This document shows, piece by piece, positions 22,447 through 33,800 of a DNA stretch of 64,000 nucleotides. Origin of the DNA: Leptidea sinapis (lineage: Eukaryota > Arthropoda > Insecta > Lepidoptera > Pieridae); assembly GCF_905404315.1 (NCBI RefSeq), contig NC_066312.1, positions 16,975,001 to 17,039,000 of the forward strand, written 5' to 3'. Positions within the stretch are counted from its first letter, which is position 1. The number at the start of each line of letters is the position of its first letter. A program made the translations under genes and the position numbers. A model generated the notes under the pieces. It made no database searches and was not told where the DNA came from. It worked only from the letters and a program-made list of their open reading frames with translations.

Positions 22447-22670
22447 CTATTTTAAATTTACGCGCCCAATAAAAATCGGTCTTATAATTACGACAGTATT
22501 AAAATGCTTTTCATCATCATCATCATCTACATTCCGGCCGGACGCATCATTTCGCCATGACGATCTGTCCCGTACTGCCCTCATCCAACATATTGCGGCA
22601 ATCTTGACCAGATCATTGGTCGATCTTGTGGGGGGCCTACCAACACTACGACTTCCAAATTGCAATTAAA
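22447..22670 (-). pseudogene. RTE-like non-LTR retroelement, C-terminal fragment
   Basis: Minus-strand codons read FGSRSVGRPPTRSTNDLVKI then ICWMRAVRDRSSWRNDASG. This is the GRPxTRWxDDLxxxxGxxWMRxAxDRxxWR signature at the end of RTE-class polyproteins. A CAT/ATG-rich simple repeat (22510-22527) follows the coding end, as at the 3' ends of such elements. The rest of the element is missing. Confidence 0.75.
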
Positions 22671-24050
22671 TATATGAAAAACAAGTGCAAAGTTACTGAA
22701 AACATGAAGATGGTATTATTTTTGTCTGGAACGCATATACTTTACACTGCTGTTATCTTTGCCAGTCGGAAGGATAGTAGAAATGATGCCACTCACTACC
22801 GACAAATCATTGGACTGTACGTATTTAGTACGAAGTTGGAATATACAATATTAAATGAGAAGCAATTGTCGATCCTCAGACTTTATTAATGATGCCATTG
22901 CGTCTCTTAGAAAGCTCTTATTCATGATCCCGGAGGATTCGAATATTTGAAGAGATTTTTTCATAGCGTTTAGAGGCGAAAATTAAAACGTATATATTTG
23001 TAGGTCATCAATACAATTTTTTCTATTATTGGATGTGTAGGGAGTCTCTAAATATATAAAATATAAATTTAAACATTTAAACAGCTTATTCGGAAGAACA
23101 AGTAGAGCGCTTGCATCAAGATATAATAGAATTTGAGAGAGGTTACCTAAGCCAGTAAACTGAAAGCATAGTAGGAGACTTTATTTGGGGGTTCGTAAGA
23201 GAAACTTCTACTGAACGTAACAGGACAAATAAAACTGTCAATTTTAAAAATTTTAACTCTATTTTAAAACTTCTCTTGTAAGAAAATATCAGAAAAGGAT
23301 ATTCGGTATCATTTCATATATCATCACTTTGTCACACTTTATGTATTTTCACTGATTTTAATTTTTCCATATTTCACTCAGAAAAACAAATTCAGAACTA
23401 TTTTTTACTCCTATTCTTATTTGTAGATATAAAAGCAATCAAAATAAATTATGTATAACCCATGTACAAAAATTTTGTTGAGAAATGTTATATTTATAAT
23501 TTTATGTAAAGTTAATTATAAGAAGTTATTCAATATACAAAATATGATTAGAGACATATTATATGACAATGAAATTTGAATACCACAATATTAAAATGAC
23601 ACGAGTTCTAAAGTCTAAAGTTATTACAACAATATCTGAAAATTGCCTTTTTAGAATCTATAAAATAAATATACATGTCAAGCAGTAAATATTTACTAGT
23701 AGTAATAGTACTGTAAATATTTTATCTACACCCATGCTTTAAATCCTCAGTTTTCATTACAACACTCGTTTTGATGATGTAATGGTTACCAGGACTGGCT
23801 TTTTTAATGTTATCAGTAAAGTAACAGTTTCAGAACTTTTTATAAAGGATTAATATTATGGGTGTAGATAAAGTCTTGTATGCTACTGTTAATAATTATA
23901 ATTATTATTAATTATTAATTATAATTATTAGGTATTAAAACACTCTTGTGATACTATTATAACCCACATTCGTGTTTTAATACCCTATAATGTAAAAAGG
24001 GTTATAACTGTTGCATAAATAACTATAACATCCAAACAATTTGTTATGTT
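22671..24050. other. intron sequence, nothing clear
   Basis: AT-rich with a local TAATTATTA-type cluster near 23890-23935. No gene or element identified. Confidence 0.6.
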
Positions 24051-24057
24051 TTTAAAA

Positions 24058-24160
24058 TGATAACCCGCACTTCTAGGATTAATACACACGTATACACTGG
24101 CATGGAACGCCAGAGGTCGTGGGTTCGAATCCCGCATCGTTCACAAAATTTTGTTTTAGA
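24058..24160 (+). repeat. SINE-like repeat with tRNA B-box
   Basis: GGTTCGAATCC at 24122-24132 is a perfect Pol III B-box inside AGGTCGTGGGTTCGAATCCC GCATCGTTC, a tRNA 3'-half-like sequence, followed by ACAAAATTTTGT. It is preceded by GATAACCCGCACTT…GGATTAATACACA, which also occurs in the repeat at 58290-58450. The A-box half is eroded. Confidence 0.65.
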
Positions 24161-24242
24161 AATTTATTTGTGAAATATATCATCATAATAAGAGCATTAT
24201 TATTAAATTTTGAAATGTACATTTTTTCCTCGTGAGACTTAC

Positions 24243-24463
24243 TCTCGACAGACAAAGCGGCAATCGTTGTGGTGACACCTAACGGATTGTGAGCCTCAAA
24301 TGTTATGTCGCCTGTGTCATCTTCGTAGACTTCGGATATAATTAATATGGAAGTGCCATCTTCCATTTCTTCTACTTGATATTCTTGAGATTTTTTTATC
24401 TCCAACCCTTGTTTTAACCATCTTACTTGAGGTTTTGGCATACCTATAGCTCTAGCTTCAAGC
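24243..24463 (-). CDS. sls: sls exon: remainder of the Ig domain
   Basis: A 221-base exon (phase 2 in, phase 1 out; acceptor TTTCACAG, donor GTAAGT) encoding LEARAIGMPKPQVRWLKQGL, then ILIISEVYEDDTGDITFEAH, NPLGVTTTIAALSVE. The GMPKPQVRW core is clear. The F-strand Tyr-x-Cys is replaced by ITFEA, another cysteine-poor Ig. The residues after VE in the open frame run into intron and a SINE-like repeat. Confidence 0.88.
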
Positions 24464-24776
24464 CTGTGAAACATAATTTTAACAATAATTTCAAATTTCA
24501 AATTTATCCATTCAATGGATATTGGCTTATATTACCTCGTATAATGTAAAGTTGTCATTTATAATTTGGCTTTTCATTATTAACTTTTCCTTCTTGAATA
24601 CAAAATTAAATAATATAAAAAATATATGGTAAATATATTAATTAAGGCCATTGATTTGTCACTAGTTTTATGATAACGTTTATAACGAGCTTAAAAAATA
24701 AAATTAATCTAAAGTCGAAAATCGAAATCGAATCTCGTTGGAAATTCGCAAATAAAAAGTTTAAAAATATTATTAC

Positions 24777-24862
24777 CTTGTCAATTCTCCCTCATGTGTT
24801 TTAACAACAATAGGGAGAGCTTTAACAATTCTTGGAGCAAACTCTTCAATATCACTAGTTCT
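24777..24862 (-). CDS. sls: sls exon: Ig N-terminal strands
   Basis: An 86-base exon (phase 0 in, phase 2 out; acceptor TTTGCAG, donor GTAATA) encoding RTSDIEEFAPRIVKALPIVV then KTHEGELT. This is the A-B strand start of an Ig domain whose remainder is in the exon at 24243-24463, joined through a split Arg codon. Confidence 0.85.
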
Positions 24863-25307
24863 CTGCAAAAAAATAATTCGTAAAATACATACCAACTACT
24901 TCACTCATGTAATAGAACTAAGCTACGTTTGTGGATGCTCATTGAAATTATCAAGTAATGAAATTATATTAAAAAATAATTAAAAAGTAGATAGAAATAT
25001 TTTTTTGATTAGGAGAGTTCGTTCTATAGTTATGTAAAGTTAGATTTCACTCAGTGAAATTTACAGTTGAATATTTTTTACTTCAGCTTGTATCAAAGCT
25101 TGTTTTGTTTGCCATAGTATATTTCCTTCTTTTTAATTCACAAAAGAACCTACAGTAACATACATTTGTTTAAATTGATTACTTGAAAATAATTCAGACA
25201 CACTCCCACAGCATCCAAAACAATTATAGAAGAAACTATAAATTTTCAATGATTGGTCTCTTCTTATATCTTATTGTGGCGATATATTTTTACTACTAAT
25301 GTCTTAC
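24863..25307. other. intron sequence, nothing clear
   Basis: AT-rich intron between small exons; no feature supported. The introns at 24464-24776 and 25355-25753 are similar. Confidence 0.6.
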
Positions 25308-25354
25308 CTCATCACTCACTTCCTCTTCAGATGCACTCGGTACATACTCATATG
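25308..25354 (-). CDS. sls: sls small exon (15 residues, acidic)
   Basis: A 47-base exon (phase 1 in, phase 0 out; acceptor TTTTGCAG, donor GTAAGA) encoding AYEYVPSASEEEVSDE. Too short to show a fold; it fits both neighbours in phase and has good splice sites. It is an acidic spacer between Ig blocks and a candidate for alternative use, although skipping it alone would change phase. Confidence 0.8.
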
Positions 25355-25753
25355 CTGCAAAAAAATTAGTAAGTTATAAAAGGTAATTAAAAGTGCGCCA
25401 AAACAGTAATTTTCTGTAGCTCTTAAACAAAAAGCTGTGCTTTGTGCGAAATAATCAGCAATATTATCGTTAATAGTGTACAATGTAGTAATAGTTAAAA
25501 GTGATCTATGTTACAATAAGTTTATAACTATATTATGTAGAGTATAGCAAATCGGTGCACAACAAACAATTTAACTAGTCTTAAAAAAATAACTAATATA
25601 ATAAATAACAAGTAAAAAAACTTTAGTCAACTAAATTATGTATCTATCGATAAATTTAAATAAGTAGTTATTTTCCCTTTCCATTATGTTGCTTTGTCAT
25701 GCAAATTGAATAATGCATTGAACATGCTTATAAATATTTCGAAGCAAGGCTAC

Positions 25754-26665
25754 CTTCCACATCGACAACGCATTCACTTATATTCTGGCCAAATGAATTG
25801 GAAGCAATGCAACGATAAGTCCCAGACATTTCTGGAAATGCTTCTTTTATGGATAGTTCACACAATCCTGATTCCTGGCGGCCTATAGTAATATCTCGAG
25901 CCACTGTAATAGGCGTTTCGTTTTGGAACCAACTGATTTTTGGCCAAGGTTCACCAATAACAATACACTTAAGTAAAATGGGATCACCATCCATGACTGT
26001 AGTCGATTTCAAAGGACTAATGAATACAGGAGCTTTTCCAAATTCAGTCTCTGTATAATCCTCAACGAGAAGGGAAGATGAAGTTGATACAGATCCAGCG
26101 AAATTTTCTGCTCTGCATGTTATTATACCTGTCATATCAGAAGTTATATTTTCTATACAGAGACATGAAACGTTTTCTCCACTTGTTATATATATTTTGC
26201 CTTGCAATCTATTTTCCTTGATGTAACTTGTGACTTCCTTATTACCTAAAAACCACTGGAACGAGGCGCAAGGCATTGAGATTACTTCCGTTTCTATGAG
26301 GACTATGTCACCTAAAATAACCCTCTTGGGATTTAAAGGTCGAAGAAAAATTGGTGGAATGATATCTTCGGTATCTAAGGACTTTTTCATTTTAACAGAA
26401 CAAGCAGATTTGGCAATGATACCATCCTTTTCGATAACGACTTCATATTTGCCTATTTTCTTTTTATTAACCCTATTAATTCTTATAATGGAAGTTCCGT
26501 TTTCTGTAGTAATGCAGCAGTCATCATTATCTTCCAGTACGTTATTATTGCAGTACCACACCACTTTAGTAATATTTACATCATTAAACTTTACTAAAAG
26601 TTGGAAATCATCGTTTTCTTTTACAATAGCTGCTTGAATAGGTAGGATTATTATTGGCCCAAATT
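25754..26665 (-). CDS. sls: sls exon: three Ig domains after the PEVK spring
   Basis: A 912-base exon, phase 1 in and out (acceptor TTTACAG, donor GTAGCC). It encodes three I-set Ig domains. The first starts EFGPIIILPIQAAIVKEN and has VVWYCNN, but its F strand reads GKYEVVIEK, so it lacks the F-strand Cys. The second (PPIFLRPLNPKRVILGD, FQWFLGN) and third (APVFISPLKSTTVMDGD, ISWFQNE, GTYRCIASN) are more canonical. This short block follows the long PEVK segment, as in titin springs. The final SLASKYL in the open frame is intron. Confidence 0.92.
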
Positions 26666-27458
26666 CTGTAAAAAGTATGATTCATATTTTGAGAATAGGA
26701 ACAACTTAACTATAAACTAGAAAATTGCTTATTGGCACCATGACTATAAATTCTACAACATGAATTGTATTTTACATTATTTACTATGATGAAGTACATT
26801 TTTTACAATTAAGATTGATTTTTGAGTTCAATACGTAGGCATATTGATGAGAATAGTATAAGAATATATTATACATAAAATATATTGTAAGTATATTTTT
26901 TTAATTAAATTTTAAGAAATATTCACATGTTATAAGGCATTAATAAAAGATAGTATTAGATAGTAAATATTATATATGTAGTTTTAAGCCACCACATAAA
27001 CATATTTTAGCTTTAAGTAGCTAGAAATTTAAACAGAATATAACGTGGGAGAACCACAAAATTTTGCTGTGCTTGAGTCCAGTATCAATTGAAATAATTC
27101 AGCATGCTTAGCTAGTTATGACAAAAACAAAACTAAACCAAGTATATTATGCAAATCATTTGAATATTAAATTTATTTCGACCAGATAAAACTTAAATTA
27201 ATAATAACCCATATAAATAGAAAAACAAATATCTATGTAACTATTTTGTTGAAATAATGAACAATCGTCTCTTATAAAAATATTTAATATTTTCTGATTA
27301 AATATTTCAGCTTTATGAATGATGTGAAGTAAAAGTTAAAGATATGCCGGATAAAATAGAATAATATGCATTCACATAAAAACTGTTCATACAATAAATA
27401 AACATTTTCCAAAATGTTATGTCTAAACATACAATAACATTTAAAAAAGAAAGAATAC
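26666..27458. other. intron sequence, nothing clear
   Basis: AT-rich intron following the PEVK exon; no element or gene recognised. Confidence 0.6.
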
Positions 27459-30400
27459 CTTTACTTTCATGAGTTGATTTCTTTTCCTCTGTTTTTATTT
27501 CTTCAATCTGTGTCTCTTTCTTTGCAGGTTTCAATAGAACTTCTTCAGGCTTCTCTTCCTTTGGCTCTTGTATCGGCTTCAAAACCACTTCTTCAGCAGG
27601 TTGCTCTTCTTTGGGCTTCCTTTTACCCTTTCGCCAAGTTACTTCCTCTGTTTTAATCTCTTCATCCTCCGTCTCTTTCTTAACAGGTTTCAATAGAACT
27701 TCTTCAGGCTTCTCTTCCTTTGGCTCTTCTATGGGTTTGGGTATCGGCTTCAAGACCACTTCTTCAGCAGGTTGTTCTTCCTTGGGCTTCCTTTTACCCT
27801 TGCGCCAAGTGACTTCCTCTGTTTTTATCTCTTCAACCTCCGTCTCTTTCTTAACAGGTTTCAATAGAACTTCTTCAGGCTTCTCTTCCTTTGGCTCTTC
27901 TATCGGTTTGGGTATCGGCTTCAAAACCACTTCTTCAGCAGGTTGTTCTTCCTTGGGCTTCCTTTTACCCTTTCGCCAAGTAATTTCCTCTGTTTTTATT
28001 TCTTCAACCTGTTTTTCTTTCTGTGCAGGTTTCAATATAACTTCTTCAGGCTTATCTTCCTTTGGCTCTTGTTTCGGTTTGGGTATTGGCTTCAAAACCA
28101 CTTCTTCAGCAGGTTGCTCTTCTTTTGGTTTCCTTTTACCCTTTTGCCAAGTAATTTCCTCTGTTTTTATCTCTTCAACCTCTGTCTCTTTCTTAACAGG
28201 TTTCAATATAACTTCTTCAGGCTTATCTTCCTTTGGCTCTTGTTTCGGTTTGGGTATCGGCTTCAAAACCACTTCTTCAGCAGGTTGCTCTTCTTTGGGC
28301 TTCCTTTTACCCTTTTGCCAAGTAATTTCCTCTGTTTTTGTTTCTTCAACCTGTGTCTCTTTCTTTGCGGGTTTTAATAGAACTTCTTCAGGCTTTTCTT
28401 CCTTTGGCTCTTCTATAGGTTTGGGTATCGGCTTCAAAACCACTTCTTCACCAGGTTGTTCTTCCTTGGGCTTCCTTTTACCCTTTCGCCAAGTAATTTC
28501 CTCTGTTTTTATTTCTTCAACCTGTGTTTCTTTCTGTGCAGGTTTCAATATAACTTCTTCAGGCTTATCTTCCTTTGGCTCTTGTTTCGGTTTGGGTATC
28601 GGCTTCAAAACCACTTCTTCAGCAGGTTGCTCTTCTTTGGGCTTCCTTTTACCCTTTCGCCAAGTTACTTCCTCTGTTTTAATCTCTTCATCCTCCGTCT
28701 CTTTCTGAACAGGTTTCAATAGAACTTCTTCAGGCTTCTCTTCCTTTGGCTCTTCTATAGGTTTGGGTATCGGCTTCAAAACCACTTCTTCAGCAGGTTG
28801 TTCTTCCTTGGGCTTCCTTTTACCCTTTCGCCAAGTGACTTCCTCTGTTTTTATCTCTTCAACCTCCGTCTCTTTCTTAACAGGTTTCAATAGAACTTCT
28901 TCAGGCTTCTCTTCTTTTAGCTCTTGTATCGGTTTGGGTATCGGCTTCAAAACCACTTCTTCAGCAGGTTGTTCTTCCTTGGGCTTCCTTTTACCCTTTC
29001 GCCAAGTAATTTCCTCTGTTTTTATTTCTTCAACCTGTGTTTCTTTCTGTGCAGGTTTCAATATAACTTCTTCAGCCTTATCTTCCTTTGGCTCTTGTTT
29101 CGGTTTGGGTATTGGCTTCAAAACCACTTCTTCAGTAGGTTGCTCTTCTTTTGGTTTCTTTTTACCCTTTTGCCAAGTAATTTCCTCTGTTTTTATTTCT
29201 TCAACCTGTGTCTCTTTCTTTGCGGGTTTCAATAGAACTTCTTCAGGCTTTTCTTCCTTTGGCTCTTCTATCGGTTTGGGTATCGGCTTCAAAACCACTT
29301 CTTCAGCAGGTTGTTCTTCCTTGGGCTTCCTTTTACCCTTTCGCCAAGTTATTTCCTCTGTTTTTATCTCTTCAATCTCCGTCTCTTTCTTAACAGGTTT
29401 CAATAGAACTTCTTCAGGCTTCTCTTCCATTGGCTCTTCTTTCGGTTTGGGTATCGGCTTCAAAACCACTTCTTCAGCAGGTTGTTCTTCCTTGGGCTTC
29501 CTTTTACCCTTTCGCCAAGTAATTTCCTCTGTTTTTATTTCTTCAACCTGTGTCTCTTTCTTTGCAGGTTTCAATAGAACTTCTTCAGGCTTCTCTTCTT
29601 TTGGCTCTTGTATGGATTTTGGTATCGGCTTCAAAACCACTTCTTCAGCAGGTTGTTGCTCTTTGGGTTTCCTTTGACCTTTTCGCCAAGTTACTTCCTC
29701 TGTTTTTATCTCTTCAACCTCTGTCTCTTTCTTCACAGGTTTCAATATAACTTCTTCAGGCTTCTCTTCCTTTGGCTCTTGTATGGATTTTGGTATTGGC
29801 TTCAAAACCACTTCTTCAGCAGGTTGTTGCTCTTTGGGTTTTCTTTGACCCTTGTGCCAACTCACTCCCTCTGTTTTAACCTCTTCAACATCTTTCTTTA
29901 TCTCAGCAGGTTTTAATAGAACTTCTTCAGGCTTGTCTTCCTTTGGCTCTTGTATCGATTTGGGTATCGGCTTCAAAACCACTTCTTCAGCAGGTTGTTC
30001 TTCTTTGGGCTTCCTTTTACCCTTTCGCCAAGTCACTTCCTCTGTTTTTATCTTTTCAACCTCCGTCTCTTTCTTAACAGGTTTCAATAGAACTTCTTCA
30101 GGCTTCTCTTCCTTTGGCTCTTCTATCGGTTTGGGTATCGGCTTCAAAACCACTTTTTCAGCAGGTTGTTCTTCCTTGGGCTTCCTTTTACCCTTTCGCC
30201 ACGTAATTTCCTCTGTTTTTATTTCTTCAACCTGTGTTTCTTTCTTTGCAGGTTTCAATATAACTTCTTCAGGCTTCTCGTCTTTTGGCTCTTGTATGGA
30301 TTTTGGTATCGGCTTCAAAACCACTTCTTCAGCAGGTTGTTGCTCTTTGGGTTTCCTTTGGCCTTTTCGCCAAGTTACTTCCTCTGTTTTTATCTCTTCA

Positions 30401-32762
30401 ACCTCTGTCTCTTTCTTCACAGGTTTCAATATAACTTCTTCAGGCTTCTCTTCCTTTGGCTCTTGAATCGGTTTGGGTATCGGCTTCAAAACCACTTCTT
30501 CAGCAGGTTGTTGCTCTTTGGGTTTTCTTTGACCCTTTCGCCAACTCACTTCCTCTGTTGTAACCTCTTCAACATCTTTCTTTATCTCAGCAGGTTTTAA
30601 TAGAACTTCTTTAGGCTTCTCTTCTTTTGGCTCTTGTTTCGGTTTGGGTATCGGCTTCAAAACCACTTCTTCAGCAGGTTGTTCTTTCTTGGGCTTCCTT
30701 TTACCCTTTCGCCAAGTTACTTCCTCTGTTTTTATCTCTTCAACCTCCGTCTCTTTCTTAACAGGTTTCAATAGAACTTCTTCAGGCTTCTCTTCCTTTG
30801 TCTCTTCTATCGGTTTGGGTATCGTCTTCAAAACCACTTCTTCAGCAGGTTTTTCTTCCTTGGGCTTCCTTTTACCCTTTCGCCAAGTAATTTCCTCTGT
30901 TTTTATTTCTTCAACCTGTGTCTCTTTCTTTGCAGGTTTCAATAGAACTTCTTCAGGCTTCTCTTCTTTTGGCTCTTGTATGGATTTTGGTATCGGCTTC
31001 AAAACCACTTCTTCAGCAAGTTGTTGCTCTTTGGGTTTCCTTTGACCTTTTCGCCAAGTTACTTCCTCTGTTTTTATCTCTTCAACCTCTGTCTCTTTTT
31101 CCACCGGTTTTAATATTACTTCTTCAGGTTTGTCTTCCTTTGGCTCTTGTATCGGTTTGGGTATCGGCTTCAAAACCACTTCTTCGGGAGGTTGTTCTTC
31201 TTTGGGCTTCCTTTTACCCTTTCGCCAAGTCACTTCCTCTGTTTTTATCTCTTCAACCTCCATCTCTTTCTTAACAGGTTTCAATAGAACTTCTTCAGGC
31301 TTGTCTTCCTTTGGCTCTTGTATCGGTTTGGGTATCGGCTTCAAAACCACTTCTTTAGCAGGTTGTTGTGCTTTGGGCTTCCTTTTACCCTTTCGCCAAG
31401 TTACTTCCTCTATTTTGATTTCTTCAAGCTCCGTCTCTTTCTTAACAGGTTTCAATATAACTTCTTCAGGTTTGTCTTCTTTTGGCTCTTGTATCGGTTT
31501 GGGTATCGGCTTCAAAACCACTTCTTCAGCAGTTTGTTGCTCTTTGGGTTTCCTTTGACCTTTTCGCCAAGTTACTTCCTCTGTATTTATCTCTTCAACC
31601 TCTGTCTCTTTCTTCACAGGTTTCAATATAACTTCTTCAGGCTTCTCTTCCTTTGGCTCTTGTATGGATTTTGGTATCGGCTTCAAAACCACTTCTTCAG
31701 AAGGTTGTTGCTCTTTAGGTTTTCTTTGACCTTTTCGCCAAGTTACTTCCTCTGTTTTGATCTCTTCAACCTCTGTCTCTTTCTTAACAGGTTTTAATTT
31801 AACTTCGTCAGGTTTTTCTTCTTTTAGCTCTTGTATGGATTTTGGTATCGGCTTCAAAACCACTTCTTCAGCAGGTTGTTGCTCTTTGGGTTTCCTTTGG
31901 CCTTTTCGCCAAGTTACTTCCTCTGTTTTTATCTCTTCAACGTGTGACTCCTTCTTTATAGGCATTAATCGAACTTCTTCAGGCTTGTCTTCATTTGGCG
32001 CTTTTTTCGATTTAGGTATGGGCTTCAAAACCAATTCTTCAGCTGGTTTAGCACTCGGAGACTTTGTTTCATCTACAAGACTCTTTGTCTCATTGGATAG
32101 TTGCGATTCTTTATTTTCTTTTTGTTCCGTTATTTTCAGGATAACCATATCTTCTTCCGATGTAAAACATTCGTCTATAACAATTGTTTTCAGAGGTTTT
32201 AAAATAACATCTTCTATTTGTTCTTTTGCAATTGGAGCTTTTACAATTTTAGCAGGTTTAAGTTTTATCGCTTCTTTAGTCCATGGTACTGCCTCTTTGC
32301 GTTTTGTATCGATTGAATCTCTCCTTTGTTTATGTTTCAGACTTTCTAATTTATCATTCCGACCCTCAAACAAATCCTCTTGAATATTTTCATGGTCCTT
32401 TCTACATTTTAAAGTTGTTGAAATAGATTCATCCTGATCGATTTGAAGTATGTTACGGTCTTCAAAATTTGAATATTTGTCTTTAAAAGTACTTTGATGC
32501 TCACGATTCTTTCGCCATGTTTTAGTTTCTAATTTTTGTTCATATTTTGTTTGTACGTTTTGCTCCAAACCTGTTTTCCTCCATGGGACGTTACTCATTT
32601 TCCGTGTAAGAACATCTTGTGAATTGTTTAATCTTAAAATATTTGTATCTTCGGATGTTGAATATTCTACACGATGTACAGATTTGTTTATTTCATTGGA
32701 ATTTAAATCTTCAATTTCCACTTTGTCTTCATGTATCGTTTTCTTTTTTAATTTAGATGACT
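27459..32762 (-). CDS. sls: sls giant PEVK-repeat exon (~26 tandem 57-residue units)
   Basis: A single 5.3-kb exon (acceptor TTTCAG before 32762; donor G|GTATTC after 27459; phase 1 in and out), about 1,768 residues. The first ~240 residues are non-repetitive and charged, with degenerate precursors such as VPWRKTG and VPWTKEA. Then come about 26 tandem units of 57 residues. Each contains EEVTWRKGKRKPKEEQPAEE, VVLKPIPKPIEEPKEEKPEE and VLLKPVKKETEVEEIKT. The composition is dominated by Pro, Glu, Val and Lys, as in the elastic PEVK spring of titin and insect Sls. The conserved Trp-Arg-Lys-Gly in each unit is notable, since PEVK regions usually lack Trp. The tail in the open frame after THESKG is intron. 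Confidence 0.93.
27480..32060 (-). repeat. 171-bp coding tandem array with 684-bp higher-order units
   Basis: The 57-residue unit repeats every 171 bp; the TTGxTCTTC…GGGCTTCCTTTTACC block, for example, recurs at 27601 and 27772. Two unit classes (WRKGK…EEQ and WRKGQ…EQQ) alternate in blocks. A rare variant with IKKDVEEV replacing the usual KKETEVEE and Ser before Trp occurs near 29850-29915 and again near 30531-30600, about four units (684 bp) apart with matching neighbours. This indicates block duplication. The last unit (near the 27.5-kb end) is short and lacks the KPIPKP segment. Confidence 0.9.
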
Positions 32763-33298
32763 CTGAAAGATAATGAAAGGATCCTGTTAATTTAAGTTGT
32801 ACATAAAATAAGAACGTAAACGTGTCGTGTACTGTACTGTGATGTACCTTAAGAATATAATAAAATAATTTACAGTATTTTAGGCATCAGTTGTATAAGA
32901 AGAGTTAAAAACATAAGTGTGTGGGTTGCGCAATAAGTGGCACCTCTTGGTGCAAAGGATACATGATATTCTCTGGTGAGTTGTTTTATTTTTACTTCAC
33001 GGAATGGCAAAGGTACACCCATACAGCCAACACGGTAAATATGAAAATTACCAAGCTGCATCTTGGCAAATTTTATTAATGAGTATTTTTTTAAAGTTGA
33101 CTTTGAAATGTTTAGTCTAATGATTTAAACATGGAAATATTATGTATGTCGTATAGTATGTACTACATATTACCCTATCTAACCTAGATTCAGATGTCTG
33201 TGGCACGAAATAACTTTCATTTTATGACGACATTAAAGTACGATATACAATTGATTTTTACGCCAAAAATATAGACTTATTCAAATACTCAAAATACT

Positions 33299-33800
33299 TT
33301 TTTTTAGGAACAGAGAACAAACGAGCGTACAGGTCACCTGATGTTAAGTGATCACCGACGCCCACATTCTCTTGCAACACCAGAGGGCGTTATCGGCCCT
33401 TTAGAAAAGTTTACGCACATTTTAAATGTACCCATGTCCTGGATTATAGAAACACCGCACAAGGAAGCTCATTTCATAGCTTGGTTGTAAAAATCTTGGT
33501 AAAAGGTTCCTTATAAAATGCATTGTGGAGGCACGCCCCACATCAAGATATTAGGGATGATATCCTAAATTGTGGTGTGTCGTGCAAAGTTGGAATTCGG
33601 CGGCAGGAATCAGGTGAAACAGCTCTACGGAACACACCCCATGATAAAAGCGACGCCTCTACGCAAGGGCATGTGATCTAAACGTTCACAGAGCACTGAG
33701 TCCCCGACAACTAGAGCAGCTCTGATGACAGTTTGGCTTTGCTTTACAAATGACCGTGGAATTGGCAAATTCGGTGTGCTGTTCGCATATATTTTCACTT
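33299..33800 (-). pseudogene. jockey-like RT C-terminal fragment with A-tail
   Basis: Read on the minus strand, broken frames give RVVGDSVLCERLDHMPLRRG, then a PPNSNFARHTT segment and DMGTFKMCVNFSKG, the end of a lepidopteran jockey-like ORF2 (VGDxxLxxRLDxLxLRRDVASL… MGTFKxxVxxxLKGR). The minus-strand 3' end is an A-run (T-run at 33299-33306). Several stops. It lies in the long interval between the kettin and PEVK exons. Confidence 0.72.

Noticed and set aside
22510..22527. CAT-repeat as a separate microsatellite locus
   Set aside because: Only about six units and adjoining the RTE C-terminal fragment, so it is probably that element's simple 3' tail.
24058..24160. Possible functional tRNA gene (perfect B-box)
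   Set aside because: No complete cloverleaf: the A-box half is eroded and the same sequence is dispersed elsewhere, so it is a SINE-type relic.
27474..32383. Many long plus-strand open frames (up to 365 residues) rich in Ser, Gly, Leu and Phe
   Set aside because: Antisense shadows of the 171-bp PEVK repeat; the repeat happens to be open in more than one frame.
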